Shown here: one piece after another, positions 10,526 to 18,775 of the stretch
Position numbering within the stretch: the stretch's first letter is position 1
How the letters are laid out: each line of letters starts with the position of its first letter
From: Candidatus Magasanikbacteria bacterium CG10_big_fil_rev_8_21_14_0_10_47_10
Lineage (GTDB): Bacteria > Patescibacteriota > Patescibacteriia > Magasanikbacterales > UBA922
Assembly: GCA_002773135.1 (NCBI GenBank)
Contig: PFCB01000002.1
Location: 3,327 to 40,299 of the forward strand
Length of the DNA stretch: 36,973 nt
Reading direction: 5' to 3'
Position numbers and translations under genes: made by a program
Notes under the pieces: model-generated
Seen by the model: only the letters and a program-made list of their open reading frames with translations
Databases searched by the model: none
What the model was told of the DNA's origin: nothing

Positions 10526-11935
10526 CTATCCAAACTTCATATCACCGGTATAACCATACGCGTCCGTATGCGTGCCGGGTTCTTTCACAATTTCCTTTTC
10601 CACGGGAACGTCCCATACCTGCGGCGCCAGACGTTCAATGGGCAAACCGATTGGTGGCTCGGATTGCTTTGTTTCCACTTTTTGCAGCATGGGCGTTTTG
10701 ACATGCGACATGGGAAAATGCCATACGGTCGCCAGCTCCACAACATTCAAAACAAACGGTGTCGCTCCCGGTTTTATCTTTCTTTTTTTGTACGCGCTCA
10801 TCATCAAATTTTTTTTCGCATTTGAACGCATGTCTTTAAAAAAGTAGGACGTGCCAACACCATACTTTGGAACAATGGAGTTTGACGTTGGGACGTTAAA
10901 CTGAGTCATTGACCCGATCAGTCCGCTTACCCCGCGTGATGGCCGAAATACTTCTTTTCTGGCAACATACACCCCTCGCATTTTTGTTTTAAATCCTATC
11001 AACGAAATTTTTTCCTCCATGGCTTCAATAACCTTTGTCTGGCCGGGTGTCAAATAGCGCAGTTTATTCTGCTCTCCATCATCACGATCACTCGACGATG
11101 ACGATTCAGACTCTTCACGTCCAAATACTTGGTCACCAACACCCTCCAATAGTTTAATGGGCGCGCCAAGCATGGCATCCACGTATTTGTTTCCACCACC
11201 GGATGATTTTTCCCCAATCAGCTCTTTAATTTTCTTAATCGCCTTTTCTTTCCATCCGTTGTCAATCGGTTCAATCAAAATTTGCAGCCACAGTTGCTCT
11301 CCGGGTCCCATACGGCTAAAATTTTCAAGCACAGCGCCCATTGGATCTTTTAAAACCGTATCTTTTGATATGCTATGCTCAAATTCTCTGTAATTGCGAA
11401 TCGGGTACGCGTCATCCTCGGCAAGTCCAAAATCTCCCGCCCAAATGTCATGCGTATCATTTGGATATGTTGACGGAACAGTATTCACATAATCCTCCAC
11501 CTCGGTTATCTCCGCTTCAGGATATTGGGCATAAATAGATGCCTCAACCAAATCTCGATATGTTTCTTCCGTACGCACTAAAAATTGTGTATACCCTTCT
11601 ATACTGATGATTTCAAAACTGAACCACCGCTGCTTGTACCCACCGCGGAAAGCATCCGCTATATTGGGAGACTCAAACGCGCCGGCCAGGTGCGAAAACA
11701 TTTGCTCGATAGCCTTTGGTGTCTGCACATTGAGTGGCGGAATGTCTATTGCTAACACAATCCATTTCCAGTCGGCCGTATATTTATTTTCTCTGTAATC
11801 CCGATAAAATCCAATGGCAACATACAAGAAAAGCCACACAAAAATGAGGTACCCCCCAATCGCAAAAAGATCCAAGATGATCTTGGCTGCCGGCTGAGAA
11901 AAAATGGTCTGCGCGATATCCAACACCTGGTCCAT
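10526..11935 (-). CDS. Membrane-anchored protein of unknown function, resembling the N-terminal part of CPR conjugation-type ATPases
   Basis: 469 residues. One strong hydrophobic helix lies at about 20-44 (ILDLFAIGGYLIFVWLFLYV), with a cytoplasmic remainder. The segment SIEGYTQFLVRTEETYRDLV followed by EASIYAQYPEAEITEVEDY resembles the region ahead of the ATPase domain in VirB4/HerA-like membrane ATPases found in CPR genomes. This resemblance comes from memory of the family, not from a search. No Walker A or B motif is present, so it is not an ATPase itself. A Ser-rich acidic linker sits at about 283-295 (EESESSSSSDRDDGEQ). It follows a 53-residue membrane protein with a 2-nt gap and lies downstream of secF. 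Exact function unknown. Confidence 0.6.
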   Translation of the reverse strand: MDQVLDIAQTIFSQPAAKIILDLFAIGGYLIFVWLFLYVAIGFYRDYRENKYTADWKWIVLAIDIPPLNVQTPKAIEQMFSHLAGAFESPNIADAFRGGYKQRWFSFEIISIEGYTQFLVRTEETYRDLVEASIYAQYPEAEITEVEDYVNTVPSTYPNDTHDIWAGDFGLAEDDAYPIRNYREFEHSISKDTVLKDPMGAVLENFSRMGPGEQLWLQILIEPIDNGWKEKAIKKIKELIGEKSSGGGNKYVDAMLGAPIKLLEGVGDQVFGREESESSSSSDRDDGEQNKLRYLTPGQTKVIEAMEEKISLIGFKTKMRGVYVARKEVFRPSRGVSGLIGSMTQFNVPTSNSIVPKYGVGTSYFFKDMRSNAKKNLMMSAYKKRKIKPGATPFVLNVVELATVWHFPMSHVKTPMLQKVETKQSEPPIGLPIERLAPQVWDVPVEKEIVKEPGTHTDAYGYTGDMKFG

Positions 11936-11937
11936 AG

Positions 11938-12099
11938 TTATACTTCAACAAGTGCGTATACAATAAAATACACAATGAAAAGACCGAACACCGTGAACCA
12001 CCAACCATTTACGCCGGAATAATACGCCGCCCAAAAAATCAGGCCCGAGACAATCGTGCCGATAAGGGCGATCAAATGACGGATGAGTGTATCGGACAT
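11938..12099 (-). CDS. Small membrane protein, 53 residues, two helices
   Basis: A short minus-strand frame starting MSDTLIRHLIALIGTIVSG and ending VYFIVYALVEV. It has two hydrophobic stretches (about 8-27 and 34-52) separated by a short polar turn (SGVNGWW), so it is a hairpin-like membrane protein. Its stop is 2 nt before the ATG of the 469-residue membrane protein, suggesting joint translation and a common complex. No family recognised. The tight spacing and clean hydrophobic pattern support it as a real gene despite its size. Confidence 0.65.
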   Translation of the reverse strand: MSDTLIRHLIALIGTIVSGLIFWAAYYSGVNGWWFTVFGLFIVYFIVYALVEV

Positions 12100-12207
12100 G
12101 TTGGGAGTTAGGAAGTAAATTCAAAGCAGTATGTGTTGACACACTCCATGCCTACCCGTAAAACGGAGCAACGGTGCGCTTTGTCTCTATACCGGTATTT
12201 CTATCCA

Positions 12208-12213
12208 AGTATA
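12208..12213 (-). promoter_or_regulatory. Possible promoter for the two membrane-protein genes
   Basis: Minus-strand extended -10 TGCTATACT, directly after the secF terminator and about 110 nt before the 53-residue gene. No convincing -35 is present. It would make the pair independent of sec transcription. Confidence 0.35.
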
Positions 12214-12222
12214 GCAAGAAAT

Positions 12223-12249
12223 AAAAAAAATCGGAAGCTCCGTTTTTTT
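12223..12249. terminator. Terminator after secF
   Basis: A small CGGA/TCCG hairpin (loop GCT on the minus strand) is extended by a run of A on one side and T on the other. On the minus strand it ends in eight T residues, a good intrinsic terminator 15 nt after the secF stop. Confidence 0.65.
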
Positions 12250-12263
12250 CCTGCCCCACCAGA

Positions 12264-13259
12264 CTACACCTTTCTTCTCCCCGCCTGCTCCCACACAACC
12301 AGCAATGGACTGGCCAAAAAAATGGAAGAATAGGTTCCCAAGGCGATGCCAATAATAAGAGCGAGCGCGAAATAGTGAATGGACATGCCACCAAAAATAA
12401 ATAAAGCAACCAAGACCAGCAGCGTGGTCAGTGACGTATTGATCGATCGTGGAATCGTTTCAACCACACCGTTATTAACTGTTTGAGCAAACGCGTTTCG
12501 CCCCTCGCGAATAAGTTTTTCACGAATACGATCAAATACCACAATGGTGTCGTTTACTGAATATCCAAGGATCGTTAACATGGCAACTACAAATGGAATA
12601 TCAATTTCAATACCGTAAAAATGACCAAGCAGAACAAAAACCCCCATGGTGATGACAACATCGTGAACAAGCGCGATAATAGCGGTCATGCCGTATTTCC
12701 AGGAAGACACCGGTTTGGTCACCTTCCTGAATGAATATGCCACAAAAAGAACAATCGCAATCATCACCGCAATACCGGCTTCCCAGGATCGTGCTTGCAG
12801 CTCGCTACTGATGGAAGGACCAATAGTTTCAAATCGATCTTCCAATATGCGCTGCGTTGGCTCGGTATCACCTCCCTGTGCGATTCCAATAGTTATTCCC
12901 TCGGACGTTTCCACTACTTCCGTGGCTTGGCCACCTTCTGCATTGAAATATGTGCGGATACCACGCAACACCTCTTGATGCTCTGTTTCTCCAAGAAATT
13001 GCATTTTGATAATATACCCATCCTCGTCAGCAGGCTGCACAACGGCGGAGCCAATATTCAAAGTATCAACCGCCATTTGCATATCCTGCAGCGCCGGACG
13101 ATTTTGAGAAAAGGTCAGCTCAAGCAATGATCCGCCGGTAAAATCGATACCCGGCTTCAGTCCGATTGTTAGAATCAACACAACACTCGCTATGAACAGC
13201 AAACCTGAGATAAAAAATGGAATTTTTTTGTTTTTAATAATATTCATCATACTATGCAT
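12264..13259 (-). CDS. secF: Protein translocase subunit SecF
   Basis: SecF partners SecD to use the proton gradient to finish export through SecYEG. It has 331 residues with six expected membrane helices. Visible marks are the first-helix end GLKPGIDFTGGSLLELTF, the periplasmic P4 domain (about 40-130), and the transmembrane signature GYSVNDTIVVFDRIREKL. The start overlaps the secD stop as TAATG, a stop-restart junction; an ATG four codons downstream is an alternative start. It is last in secA-secD-secF and followed by a terminator. Confidence 0.95.
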   Translation of the reverse strand: MHSMMNIIKNKKIPFFISGLLFIASVVLILTIGLKPGIDFTGGSLLELTFSQNRPALQDMQMAVDTLNIGSAVVQPADEDGYIIKMQFLGETEHQEVLRGIRTYFNAEGGQATEVVETSEGITIGIAQGGDTEPTQRILEDRFETIGPSISSELQARSWEAGIAVMIAIVLFVAYSFRKVTKPVSSWKYGMTAIIALVHDVVITMGVFVLLGHFYGIEIDIPFVVAMLTILGYSVNDTIVVFDRIREKLIREGRNAFAQTVNNGVVETIPRSINTSLTTLLVLVALFIFGGMSIHYFALALIIGIALGTYSSIFLASPLLVVWEQAGRRKV

Positions 13260-15313
13260 TACACGTCAGAGTCATTAGTTTTCTTCGCCCCTAAAAAGAG
13301 CGCGTTGCCATAGTGACCGAACCACGGAATCACAAACCTCAGGAGGACGCGCGTGATGGTAATAGCGGAAAACATGCTCACCAAGATACCAATTGCCAAT
13401 GTTGCCGCGAATCCCTGGACAAAACTGGAACCAAACCAAATGAGCAAAAAACAGGTGATTAATGTTGAGAGGTTTCCATCGCGAATGGATGACCACGCGC
13501 GGATAAATCCTTCCTCAACAGACGCCTTCATACTTTTTCCTTCGCGCAGTTCTTCTTTGAGCCGCTCGAAGATAAGCACATTGGCGTCAACAGCCATACC
13601 GATTGACAATATAAAACCGGCAATGCCTGCCAACGATAAGGTAACCCCAATCAGCTTGAAAATTGCCAAAGACACCGAAATATATACAGATAACGAAATA
13701 ACAGAGAGTATACCGGGGAGACGATAATACAGCATCATAAAAATCATTACGAGAATGATACCGGCAAGCCCGGCCTTCAAACTCTTTTGCAATGACTCCG
13801 CGCCCAGCGTGGCCCCAACAGACTGTTCAGAAATCAAATCAATCGGCACCGGTAACGCCCCTGTATTGAGCCGCTGAGCTAATTCTCGCGCTTCTGGGAC
13901 GCTAAACGTTCCTGTAATGACCGCATTCCCTCCGCTAATAACCTGCTGCACTGTTGGCACGCTGATTGGCTGGCCATCTAAAAATATGGCAACCGGCTGA
14001 CCAACATTGCGCTTGGTTATTTCTTCAAACAAGTCTGTTCCTTCGCTGTCAAACTGAAGAGACACCTGTACATTGCCTGTCCGTGAATCCGTGACCACTT
14101 CCGCGCGATCGAGTTGTTTTCCACCAAGCTCTGTTGGTTTCCACGGATCCTGTGGAGGAAGAATGTCCACTTCTCGCACTTTTGCCACGGCAATATGAGA
14201 GACTTCATATTCGGTCGGCACGGTTGTGCCCTGTTTGTATACAACATGATACCCGTATGGTGTTTCAACCGGACCGATAATTTGTCCATCTTCTGTATTG
14301 ATGATTGCCGAATCAAGCTCGGGATACGGTCCGCTACCGGCAGGGAACGGAGAGAACGAGCCACCTTCTGACGCACTGAGCTGGTCATCGGAATTATCCC
14401 GCGCGAGCGCGGCAAAATTGTCCGCGTTCGCTTCATCGTATAGCTCCTGCGCGCGTGCCGCGGCTTCTTCCTTGGTGTACATTGGATTCGGACAATTTCT
14501 GGCGCCAAGGTAACACACAAGAATATGGCTGGCATCAATAAGCGGGACGCCATCTTGCTGGCCGCCTCTGCGGACAATATGATGGGCAACCTCGGACTCG
14601 ATAAGCGTATCGGAAATATCACCACTGTTGTGTGTCGCGGCCCACCGGTAGAGCGGCTCTCCCAAAACAGTATTTGGACCAAGAAATCCAATATACCCAT
14701 TATTATTGTTGGTATCTGAATCTTCTGAATATTCTTTTACCAGATCGTCAAACTGTGCGCCGTCTTTTACTTTTTCAAGCGCTTCATTCGCTCGTTCCAG
14801 TGCCACCGCATTCCGCTCGTTCATCATCTGCACTTCTTCTTCGGTTAATTCGCGCGGCGGTTCGGTGTTCTGCTCCCTAAATTCCAAAATAGGCGTGTCT
14901 CCGATCAACGCGATTGCCTGATTCACATCTTCAATCCCCGGCAATTCAATATTTAAACGATACTCTTCGCCAACACGCGCGGTCTGAATATTCGGCTCTG
15001 AAACGCCCAATCCGTTAATTCGTCTTTCAATAACATCGCGAACACCATCCACGGCGCTGGCTCGATCAATTTGTGGGATGTTGGCAACATTCGCTTTGTA
15101 AATAAGATGCGCGCCACCCTGCAAGTCAAGCCCCAGCTTAAATGATTTTTCTGATATGTGAGGGATGCTTACGGCAGTAGTTCGCTCGACAAAAGAAATC
15201 GCTCTGTTAAATGCGGAAGGGAGAATAAACCCAACGGACAAGATGAGCAGCGCAAATACGCCGACAATGCCCCATCGAAGTTTACTGCGAAGGTTGATTT
15301 GTTTCTTTGCCAT
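13259..15313 (-). CDS. secD: Protein translocase subunit SecD with an inserted parvulin-like (PpiC-type) double domain
   Basis: SecD core motifs are intact: first helix 12-32, FKLGLDLQGGAHLIY (58-72), P1 base about 75-148, the usual P1 continuation from about 396 (TELGGKQLDRAEVVTD ... AIFLDGQPISVP), and the six-helix end with SIGMAVDANVLIFERLKEEL. Residues about 150-380 are extra. They carry two parvulin-like units: 165-250 (QFDDLVKEYSED ... YIGFLGP ... VAHHIVRR) and 255-365 (IDASHILVCY ... NFAALARDNSDD ... GGSFSPFPAGSGPYPELD ... VETPYGYHVVYK). This makes the protein 684 residues. The insert faces the outside of the membrane, so it would fold or hold emerging proteins. Whether both units are catalytic is unclear; the first looks degenerate. 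Starts 38 nt after secA. Confidence 0.93.
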   Translation of the reverse strand: MAKKQINLRSKLRWGIVGVFALLILSVGFILPSAFNRAISFVERTTAVSIPHISEKSFKLGLDLQGGAHLIYKANVANIPQIDRASAVDGVRDVIERRINGLGVSEPNIQTARVGEEYRLNIELPGIEDVNQAIALIGDTPILEFREQNTEPPRELTEEEVQMMNERNAVALERANEALEKVKDGAQFDDLVKEYSEDSDTNNNNGYIGFLGPNTVLGEPLYRWAATHNSGDISDTLIESEVAHHIVRRGGQQDGVPLIDASHILVCYLGARNCPNPMYTKEEAAARAQELYDEANADNFAALARDNSDDQLSASEGGSFSPFPAGSGPYPELDSAIINTEDGQIIGPVETPYGYHVVYKQGTTVPTEYEVSHIAVAKVREVDILPPQDPWKPTELGGKQLDRAEVVTDSRTGNVQVSLQFDSEGTDLFEEITKRNVGQPVAIFLDGQPISVPTVQQVISGGNAVITGTFSVPEARELAQRLNTGALPVPIDLISEQSVGATLGAESLQKSLKAGLAGIILVMIFMMLYYRLPGILSVISLSVYISVSLAIFKLIGVTLSLAGIAGFILSIGMAVDANVLIFERLKEELREGKSMKASVEEGFIRAWSSIRDGNLSTLITCFLLIWFGSSFVQGFAATLAIGILVSMFSAITITRVLLRFVIPWFGHYGNALFLGAKKTNDSDV

Positions 15314-15351
15314 AAAAGTTGAATGTGGCCAGTATCATAGCCGAGCGGACG

Positions 15352-18141
15352 CTATTGGTCAAGACCTTTTTGAATATGCTTTGCACGCTTACGCTCCTTC
15401 TTACTCATTTTAGGCTTTGCCGCAGTGCCCGCACCACCGCCCGCGGCCGCCTGTTTTTGCGATTCAGACGTCTTTTCGGCTCCTTGCAACACCAGCGCGT
15501 CATCCGCCATTATGGTGGGCGCCAGCTTTAACCCGATCCCCACCTTGTAAAAAGAATACACAACTTCTTTTTGAATGTTGGACTGGAGCGTGTTGAACAA
15601 ATGAAATGATTGCTTCTTGTATTCAATCAACGGGTCGCGCTGTCCATATCCCTGCAGCCCTATGCCGGTGCGCAAGTAATCCATTTCCACCAAGTGATCA
15701 ACCCACAACGTGTCGACGGCACGCAGCAGAACCTGCCGCTCTATCTCTGTCATAATATCATCTGACGCCTGCTGCATGGCGAGCGCGGACTCTTTTACCT
15801 GCTGCTCCAATCGCTCATACGACGCGCGCGCTTTTTCCATAACAAAATCCACCATCGCGCTGCGCGCTTTTACATCATCAAATTTTTGGCTTGTTTTATT
15901 CGCAAGGGAGACAAGTGTCTGCTCATCTTCCTTTGATAGCTGAAAAATAGTATTCACGGTTTCAATAATCTCTTGCACGTTCCACTCATCCGTTTTTTTC
16001 TCTTCATCAATCACCTGTTCGTTCGTATGATAGCTCACCAAAAACTCCACCTCTTGCTCAATCATTCCAAGCATCATGTCGCGTAAACTAGCGGGTTCCC
16101 CTTCTTCCGGTTCGCCCTCATCAAAAACATCCAAAATTTGACGCCGCTTTTTGTAAATAACATGTCGCTGCTTATTGAGGATATCATCGTATTCAAGCAA
16201 ATGCTTTCGAATATCGTAATTATGCGACTCAACTTTTTTTTGCGCGTTTTCCAGCATGCGCGTTATCATTTTTTGCTCTATCGGCATATCCTCCGGAACA
16301 TTGAGTCTGTCCATGACGGATTTTAAGCGATCACCGGCAAAAATTCGCATGAGGTCATCATTGGTGGAAACATAAAATTGCGTTTCACCGGGATCACCCT
16401 GACGCGCGCTTCGACCTCGCAGCTGATTATCTATGCGTCGTGATTCGTGCCGTTCCGTGCCAAGCACAAATAAACCACCTGATTCAAGCACTGTTTTTTC
16501 ATTTTCCGTGTTAAAGGGGACGCCCCCCAATTTAATATCCACGCCTCGACCGGCCATATTGGTGGCCAACGTGACGGCTCCCGGCCGACCGGCCTGCGCG
16601 ATTATTTCACCTTCCCGCTCATGGTTCTTCGCGTTCAGTACCTCGTGTTCAATCCCATTGGCCGTTAAGAAAAAAGAAAGCTGCTCATTTTTTTCAACGG
16701 AAATTGTACCAATCAACAGTGGCTGCTTTTTCCCCTGACACATCTTGACTTGCTCAAGCACAGCATTGAATTTTCCTTTTTCTGTTTTATATATTCTGTC
16801 TGACTGATCAACACGAGCGTCGGGCCGATTTGTGGGGACAACCAACACGTCCAAGCCATATATGGTTCTAAATTCTTCCTCTTCTGTTTGCGCTGTTCCC
16901 GTCATTCCGGATAGTTTTCCGTACATGCGGAATAAATTTTGAAATGTAATGGTCGCCAGTGTTCGGCTTTCCTGCTGAATGGTAACTCTCTCCTTTGCCT
17001 CTATTGCCTGATGCAATCCTTGGGAATATCTGCGACCGGGCATTTTTCGACCGGTGAACTCATCAATAATCACGACTTCTTGTCCGTCAATCACGTACTC
17101 TTTGTCTTTGTGAAATAACACCTGCGCTTTGAGTGCCTGTTCAACATGATGCACCATGCGCATGCCCCCTTCGGCATACAAATTTTCAACGCCAAGCGCC
17201 ATTTCAATTTTGTGAATACCTGCTTCGGTCATGGTGGCACTGCGGAGTTTTTCGTCTACATTGTAGTCCTCGTTTTCATTGAGCACTTTCACCAATTTGG
17301 CAAACTGATAATACTGATCTGCCGCGTCTTCGGCCGGCGCGGAAATGATAAGCGGCGTTCTGGCCTCGTCAATCAAAATGGAATCAATTTCATCGATAAT
17401 GGCATAGTGCATTTCACTGCCGCGGCGCATAACCATGTCTTCCAACTTTTGCACCATGTTGTCGCGCAGATAGTCAAATCCGTATTCGTTGTTTGTTCCG
17501 TATGTAATGTCGCAAGCATACGCCTCCTGCCTGCTGGCCGGACGCAGATACTCGTGTTCCACATGGAAACCGCCCTTTTCGTCTCGCTCACCATCCAATT
17601 CAGTACCCTCCTGCAAATTTGGCTTGGCCGTGGCATCGTACACAAAGCTCACCCGTTGATTTTGGATAATACCAACGGATAACCCCAAAAAATCATATAT
17701 TTGCCCCATCCAAACCGCATCACGCTTTGCCAAATAATCATTGACAGTGACAACATGAACGCCCTTACCTTCAAGCGCGTTCAAATAAGCCGGCAATGTT
17801 GCTACCAATGTCTTTCCTTCACCGGTACGCATCTCGGCAATCATACCTTTGTGAAGAGCCATTCCACCTATAAGCTGCACATCGTAGTGCCGCATGTTCA
17901 TGACTCTGCGCGCGGTCTCGCGCACGGTAGCAAATGCCTCCGGCAGGATATCGTCCAATGACTCGCCGTTTGAAAGACGCTCTTTAAAAATTGTGGTTTT
18001 GCCCTTTAGTGATTCCTCAGACAGCGCTTTGTATGATTCTTCCAACTCATTAATTTTTTCAGCAACAGGCTGCAATTCTTTGAGCGTCTGCTGATTGGCA
18101 GAACCAAATACTTTTTCGTAAACGGTTTTGAGAGATTTCAT
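15352..18141 (-). CDS. secA: Preprotein translocase motor ATPase SecA
   Basis: The cytoplasmic ATPase that pushes preproteins through SecYEG. At 929 residues it is somewhat longer than most. The Walker A MRTGEGKT lies at about 104-111, with VVTVNDYLAKRDA and the DEIDSILIDEAR box, then TNMAGRGVDIKLGG and RRIDNQLRGRSARQGDPG in the second nucleotide-binding fold. Between about 162 and 208, before AYACDITYGTNNEYGFDYLR, there is an extra charged segment of about 30-35 residues compared with standard SecA. The C-terminus is basic (KMSKKERKRAKHIQKG) and lacks the Cys-His zinc end of E. coli SecA. It is first in secA-secD-secF and has its own promoter. Confidence 0.96.
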   Translation of the reverse strand: MKSLKTVYEKVFGSANQQTLKELQPVAEKINELEESYKALSEESLKGKTTIFKERLSNGESLDDILPEAFATVRETARRVMNMRHYDVQLIGGMALHKGMIAEMRTGEGKTLVATLPAYLNALEGKGVHVVTVNDYLAKRDAVWMGQIYDFLGLSVGIIQNQRVSFVYDATAKPNLQEGTELDGERDEKGGFHVEHEYLRPASRQEAYACDITYGTNNEYGFDYLRDNMVQKLEDMVMRRGSEMHYAIIDEIDSILIDEARTPLIISAPAEDAADQYYQFAKLVKVLNENEDYNVDEKLRSATMTEAGIHKIEMALGVENLYAEGGMRMVHHVEQALKAQVLFHKDKEYVIDGQEVVIIDEFTGRKMPGRRYSQGLHQAIEAKERVTIQQESRTLATITFQNLFRMYGKLSGMTGTAQTEEEEFRTIYGLDVLVVPTNRPDARVDQSDRIYKTEKGKFNAVLEQVKMCQGKKQPLLIGTISVEKNEQLSFFLTANGIEHEVLNAKNHEREGEIIAQAGRPGAVTLATNMAGRGVDIKLGGVPFNTENEKTVLESGGLFVLGTERHESRRIDNQLRGRSARQGDPGETQFYVSTNDDLMRIFAGDRLKSVMDRLNVPEDMPIEQKMITRMLENAQKKVESHNYDIRKHLLEYDDILNKQRHVIYKKRRQILDVFDEGEPEEGEPASLRDMMLGMIEQEVEFLVSYHTNEQVIDEEKKTDEWNVQEIIETVNTIFQLSKEDEQTLVSLANKTSQKFDDVKARSAMVDFVMEKARASYERLEQQVKESALAMQQASDDIMTEIERQVLLRAVDTLWVDHLVEMDYLRTGIGLQGYGQRDPLIEYKKQSFHLFNTLQSNIQKEVVYSFYKVGIGLKLAPTIMADDALVLQGAEKTSESQKQAAAGGGAGTAAKPKMSKKERKRAKHIQKGLDQ

Positions 18142-18182
18142 ATTGCTAAAATATTGTTGTATTTCTCACCTATCACTGGTCG

Positions 18183-18211
18183 ATTCTATCACTTTTCCTC
18201 CTCTATGTAAA
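18183..18211 (-). promoter_or_regulatory. Promoter of secA operon
   Basis: Minus strand: -35 TTTACA (18206-18211), 17-bp spacer, extended -10 TGATAGAAT (hexamer 18183-18188). It leaves a 41-nt leader before the secA ATG. Its -35 lies only 3 bp from the -35 of the opposite promoter. Confidence 0.75.
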
Positions 18212-18214
18212 GCA

Positions 18215-18243
18215 TTGACAAAAAAAATAAAAAACGCTACATT
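18215..18243 (+). promoter_or_regulatory. Strong promoter of GC-rich island 1
   Basis: Perfect -35 TTGACA (18215-18220), 17-bp A-rich spacer, -10 TACATT (18238-18243). Back to back with the secA promoter, so the two genes diverge from one 60-bp region. Confidence 0.8.
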
Positions 18244-18274
18244 AAGGCAAGAAACGCCCAACAAGGAGGTACTG

Positions 18275-18454
18275 ATGGGCACCAACGAGAACAGGCCGAT
18301 TCCCCTGCGCCAGAGCGGCTACCAGGTCGGAGACGGCCAAGATGCAGACTCACGGAAGCACACCCGGGACGAGCTCGTGGCCGCGTTCACACCCGAGAGC
18401 CGACCGCACAACCAGCCCGAGATCTCGGACGCGGCGCGCTGTGTGACCGGATGA
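18275..18454 (+). CDS. Small GC-rich gene, 59-residue hydrophilic protein, unknown function
   Basis: Starts MGTNENRPIPLRQSGYQVG and ends SDAARCVTG. The ATG at 18275 is fixed by a full Shine-Dalgarno AAGGAGGT (18263-18270) at 5-nt spacing behind a strong promoter, the best ribosome site in the window. The protein is polar, with no membrane segment and no family I recognise. Its third codon positions are mostly G or C, unlike secA and hpf on either side, which suggests transfer from a high-GC source. It overlaps the next gene by ATGA. A frame opening further upstream (18128) lies across the promoter and is not the start. Confidence 0.65.
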   Translation: MGTNENRPIPLRQSGYQVGDGQDADSRKHTRDELVAAFTPESRPHNQPEISDAARCVTG

Positions 18455-18642
18455 ACAGCGTGGCCAACAACCGCGTGTACTGCAACGCCTGCAGCACCAT
18501 GGTCCCTACCGGGACTGATCGCTGCACGCAGTGCGGACACGCGCGAGACGAGTCCGTTGGCTCTGAACAGTGCAAGTGCGCCAGCTGCCTGAAGGAACTC
18601 GCCAAGCAGGCGAAGAAGAAGGGGCAGGCCGCCGCCATCTAG
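18451..18642 (+). CDS. Small zinc-ribbon protein, GC-rich
   Basis: 63 residues. Six cysteines follow a zinc-ribbon pattern: C11-X2-C14 ... C25-X2-C28, then C41-X1-C43-X2-C46, so at least one metal site is likely. The C-terminus is basic (KELAKQAKKKGQ), which could bind nucleic acid. It is translated by ATGA coupling from the 59-residue gene and shares its strong GC bias. No specific family recognised; double-zinc-ribbon proteins of this size occur in phages and as RNA-binding or transcription accessory proteins, but that is only analogy. Followed by a GC-rich hairpin and a terminator, so the two genes form a closed unit. Confidence 0.65.
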   Translation: MNSVANNRVYCNACSTMVPTGTDRCTQCGHARDESVGSEQCKCASCLKELAKQAKKKGQAAAI

Positions 18643-18657
18643 CCCGCTTTGGGCACA

Positions 18658-18691
18658 CGCGCGGGGAGGACAACACACGTCCACCCGCGCG
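18658..18691. other. GC-rich hairpin after the zinc-ribbon gene
   Basis: CGCGCGGG (18658-18665) pairs with CCCGCGCG (18684-18691), and inside it GGAC pairs with GTCC (18668-18682). There is no T run, so it is not the terminator itself, which follows 18 nt later. It may protect the 3' end or be a small structured element of island 1. Confidence 0.5.
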
Positions 18692-18708
18692 CCACTCCAC
18701 AAAAAAAC

Positions 18709-18761
18709 AAAACGGCCCTATCCCGGATCCGCCGCAGGCGGATGAAGGATGTGGCCGTTTT
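18709..18761. terminator. Bidirectional terminator between island 1 and the hpf unit
   Basis: AAAACGGCC (18709-18717) pairs with GGCCGTTTT (18753-18761), and the T run continues. An inner stem ATCCGCC/GGCGGAT (18727-18743) has a 3-nt loop. A and T runs on both sides let it end the rightward island and the leftward gene at 18776. Confidence 0.8.
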
Positions 18762-18775
18762 TTCATTTATCTTTC

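Noticed and set aside
12136-12164. Plus-strand promoter TTGACA, 17 bp, TAAAAC
   Set aside because: It would drive an antisense transcript into the secF terminator with no gene downstream; the -10 is poor. Treated as chance.
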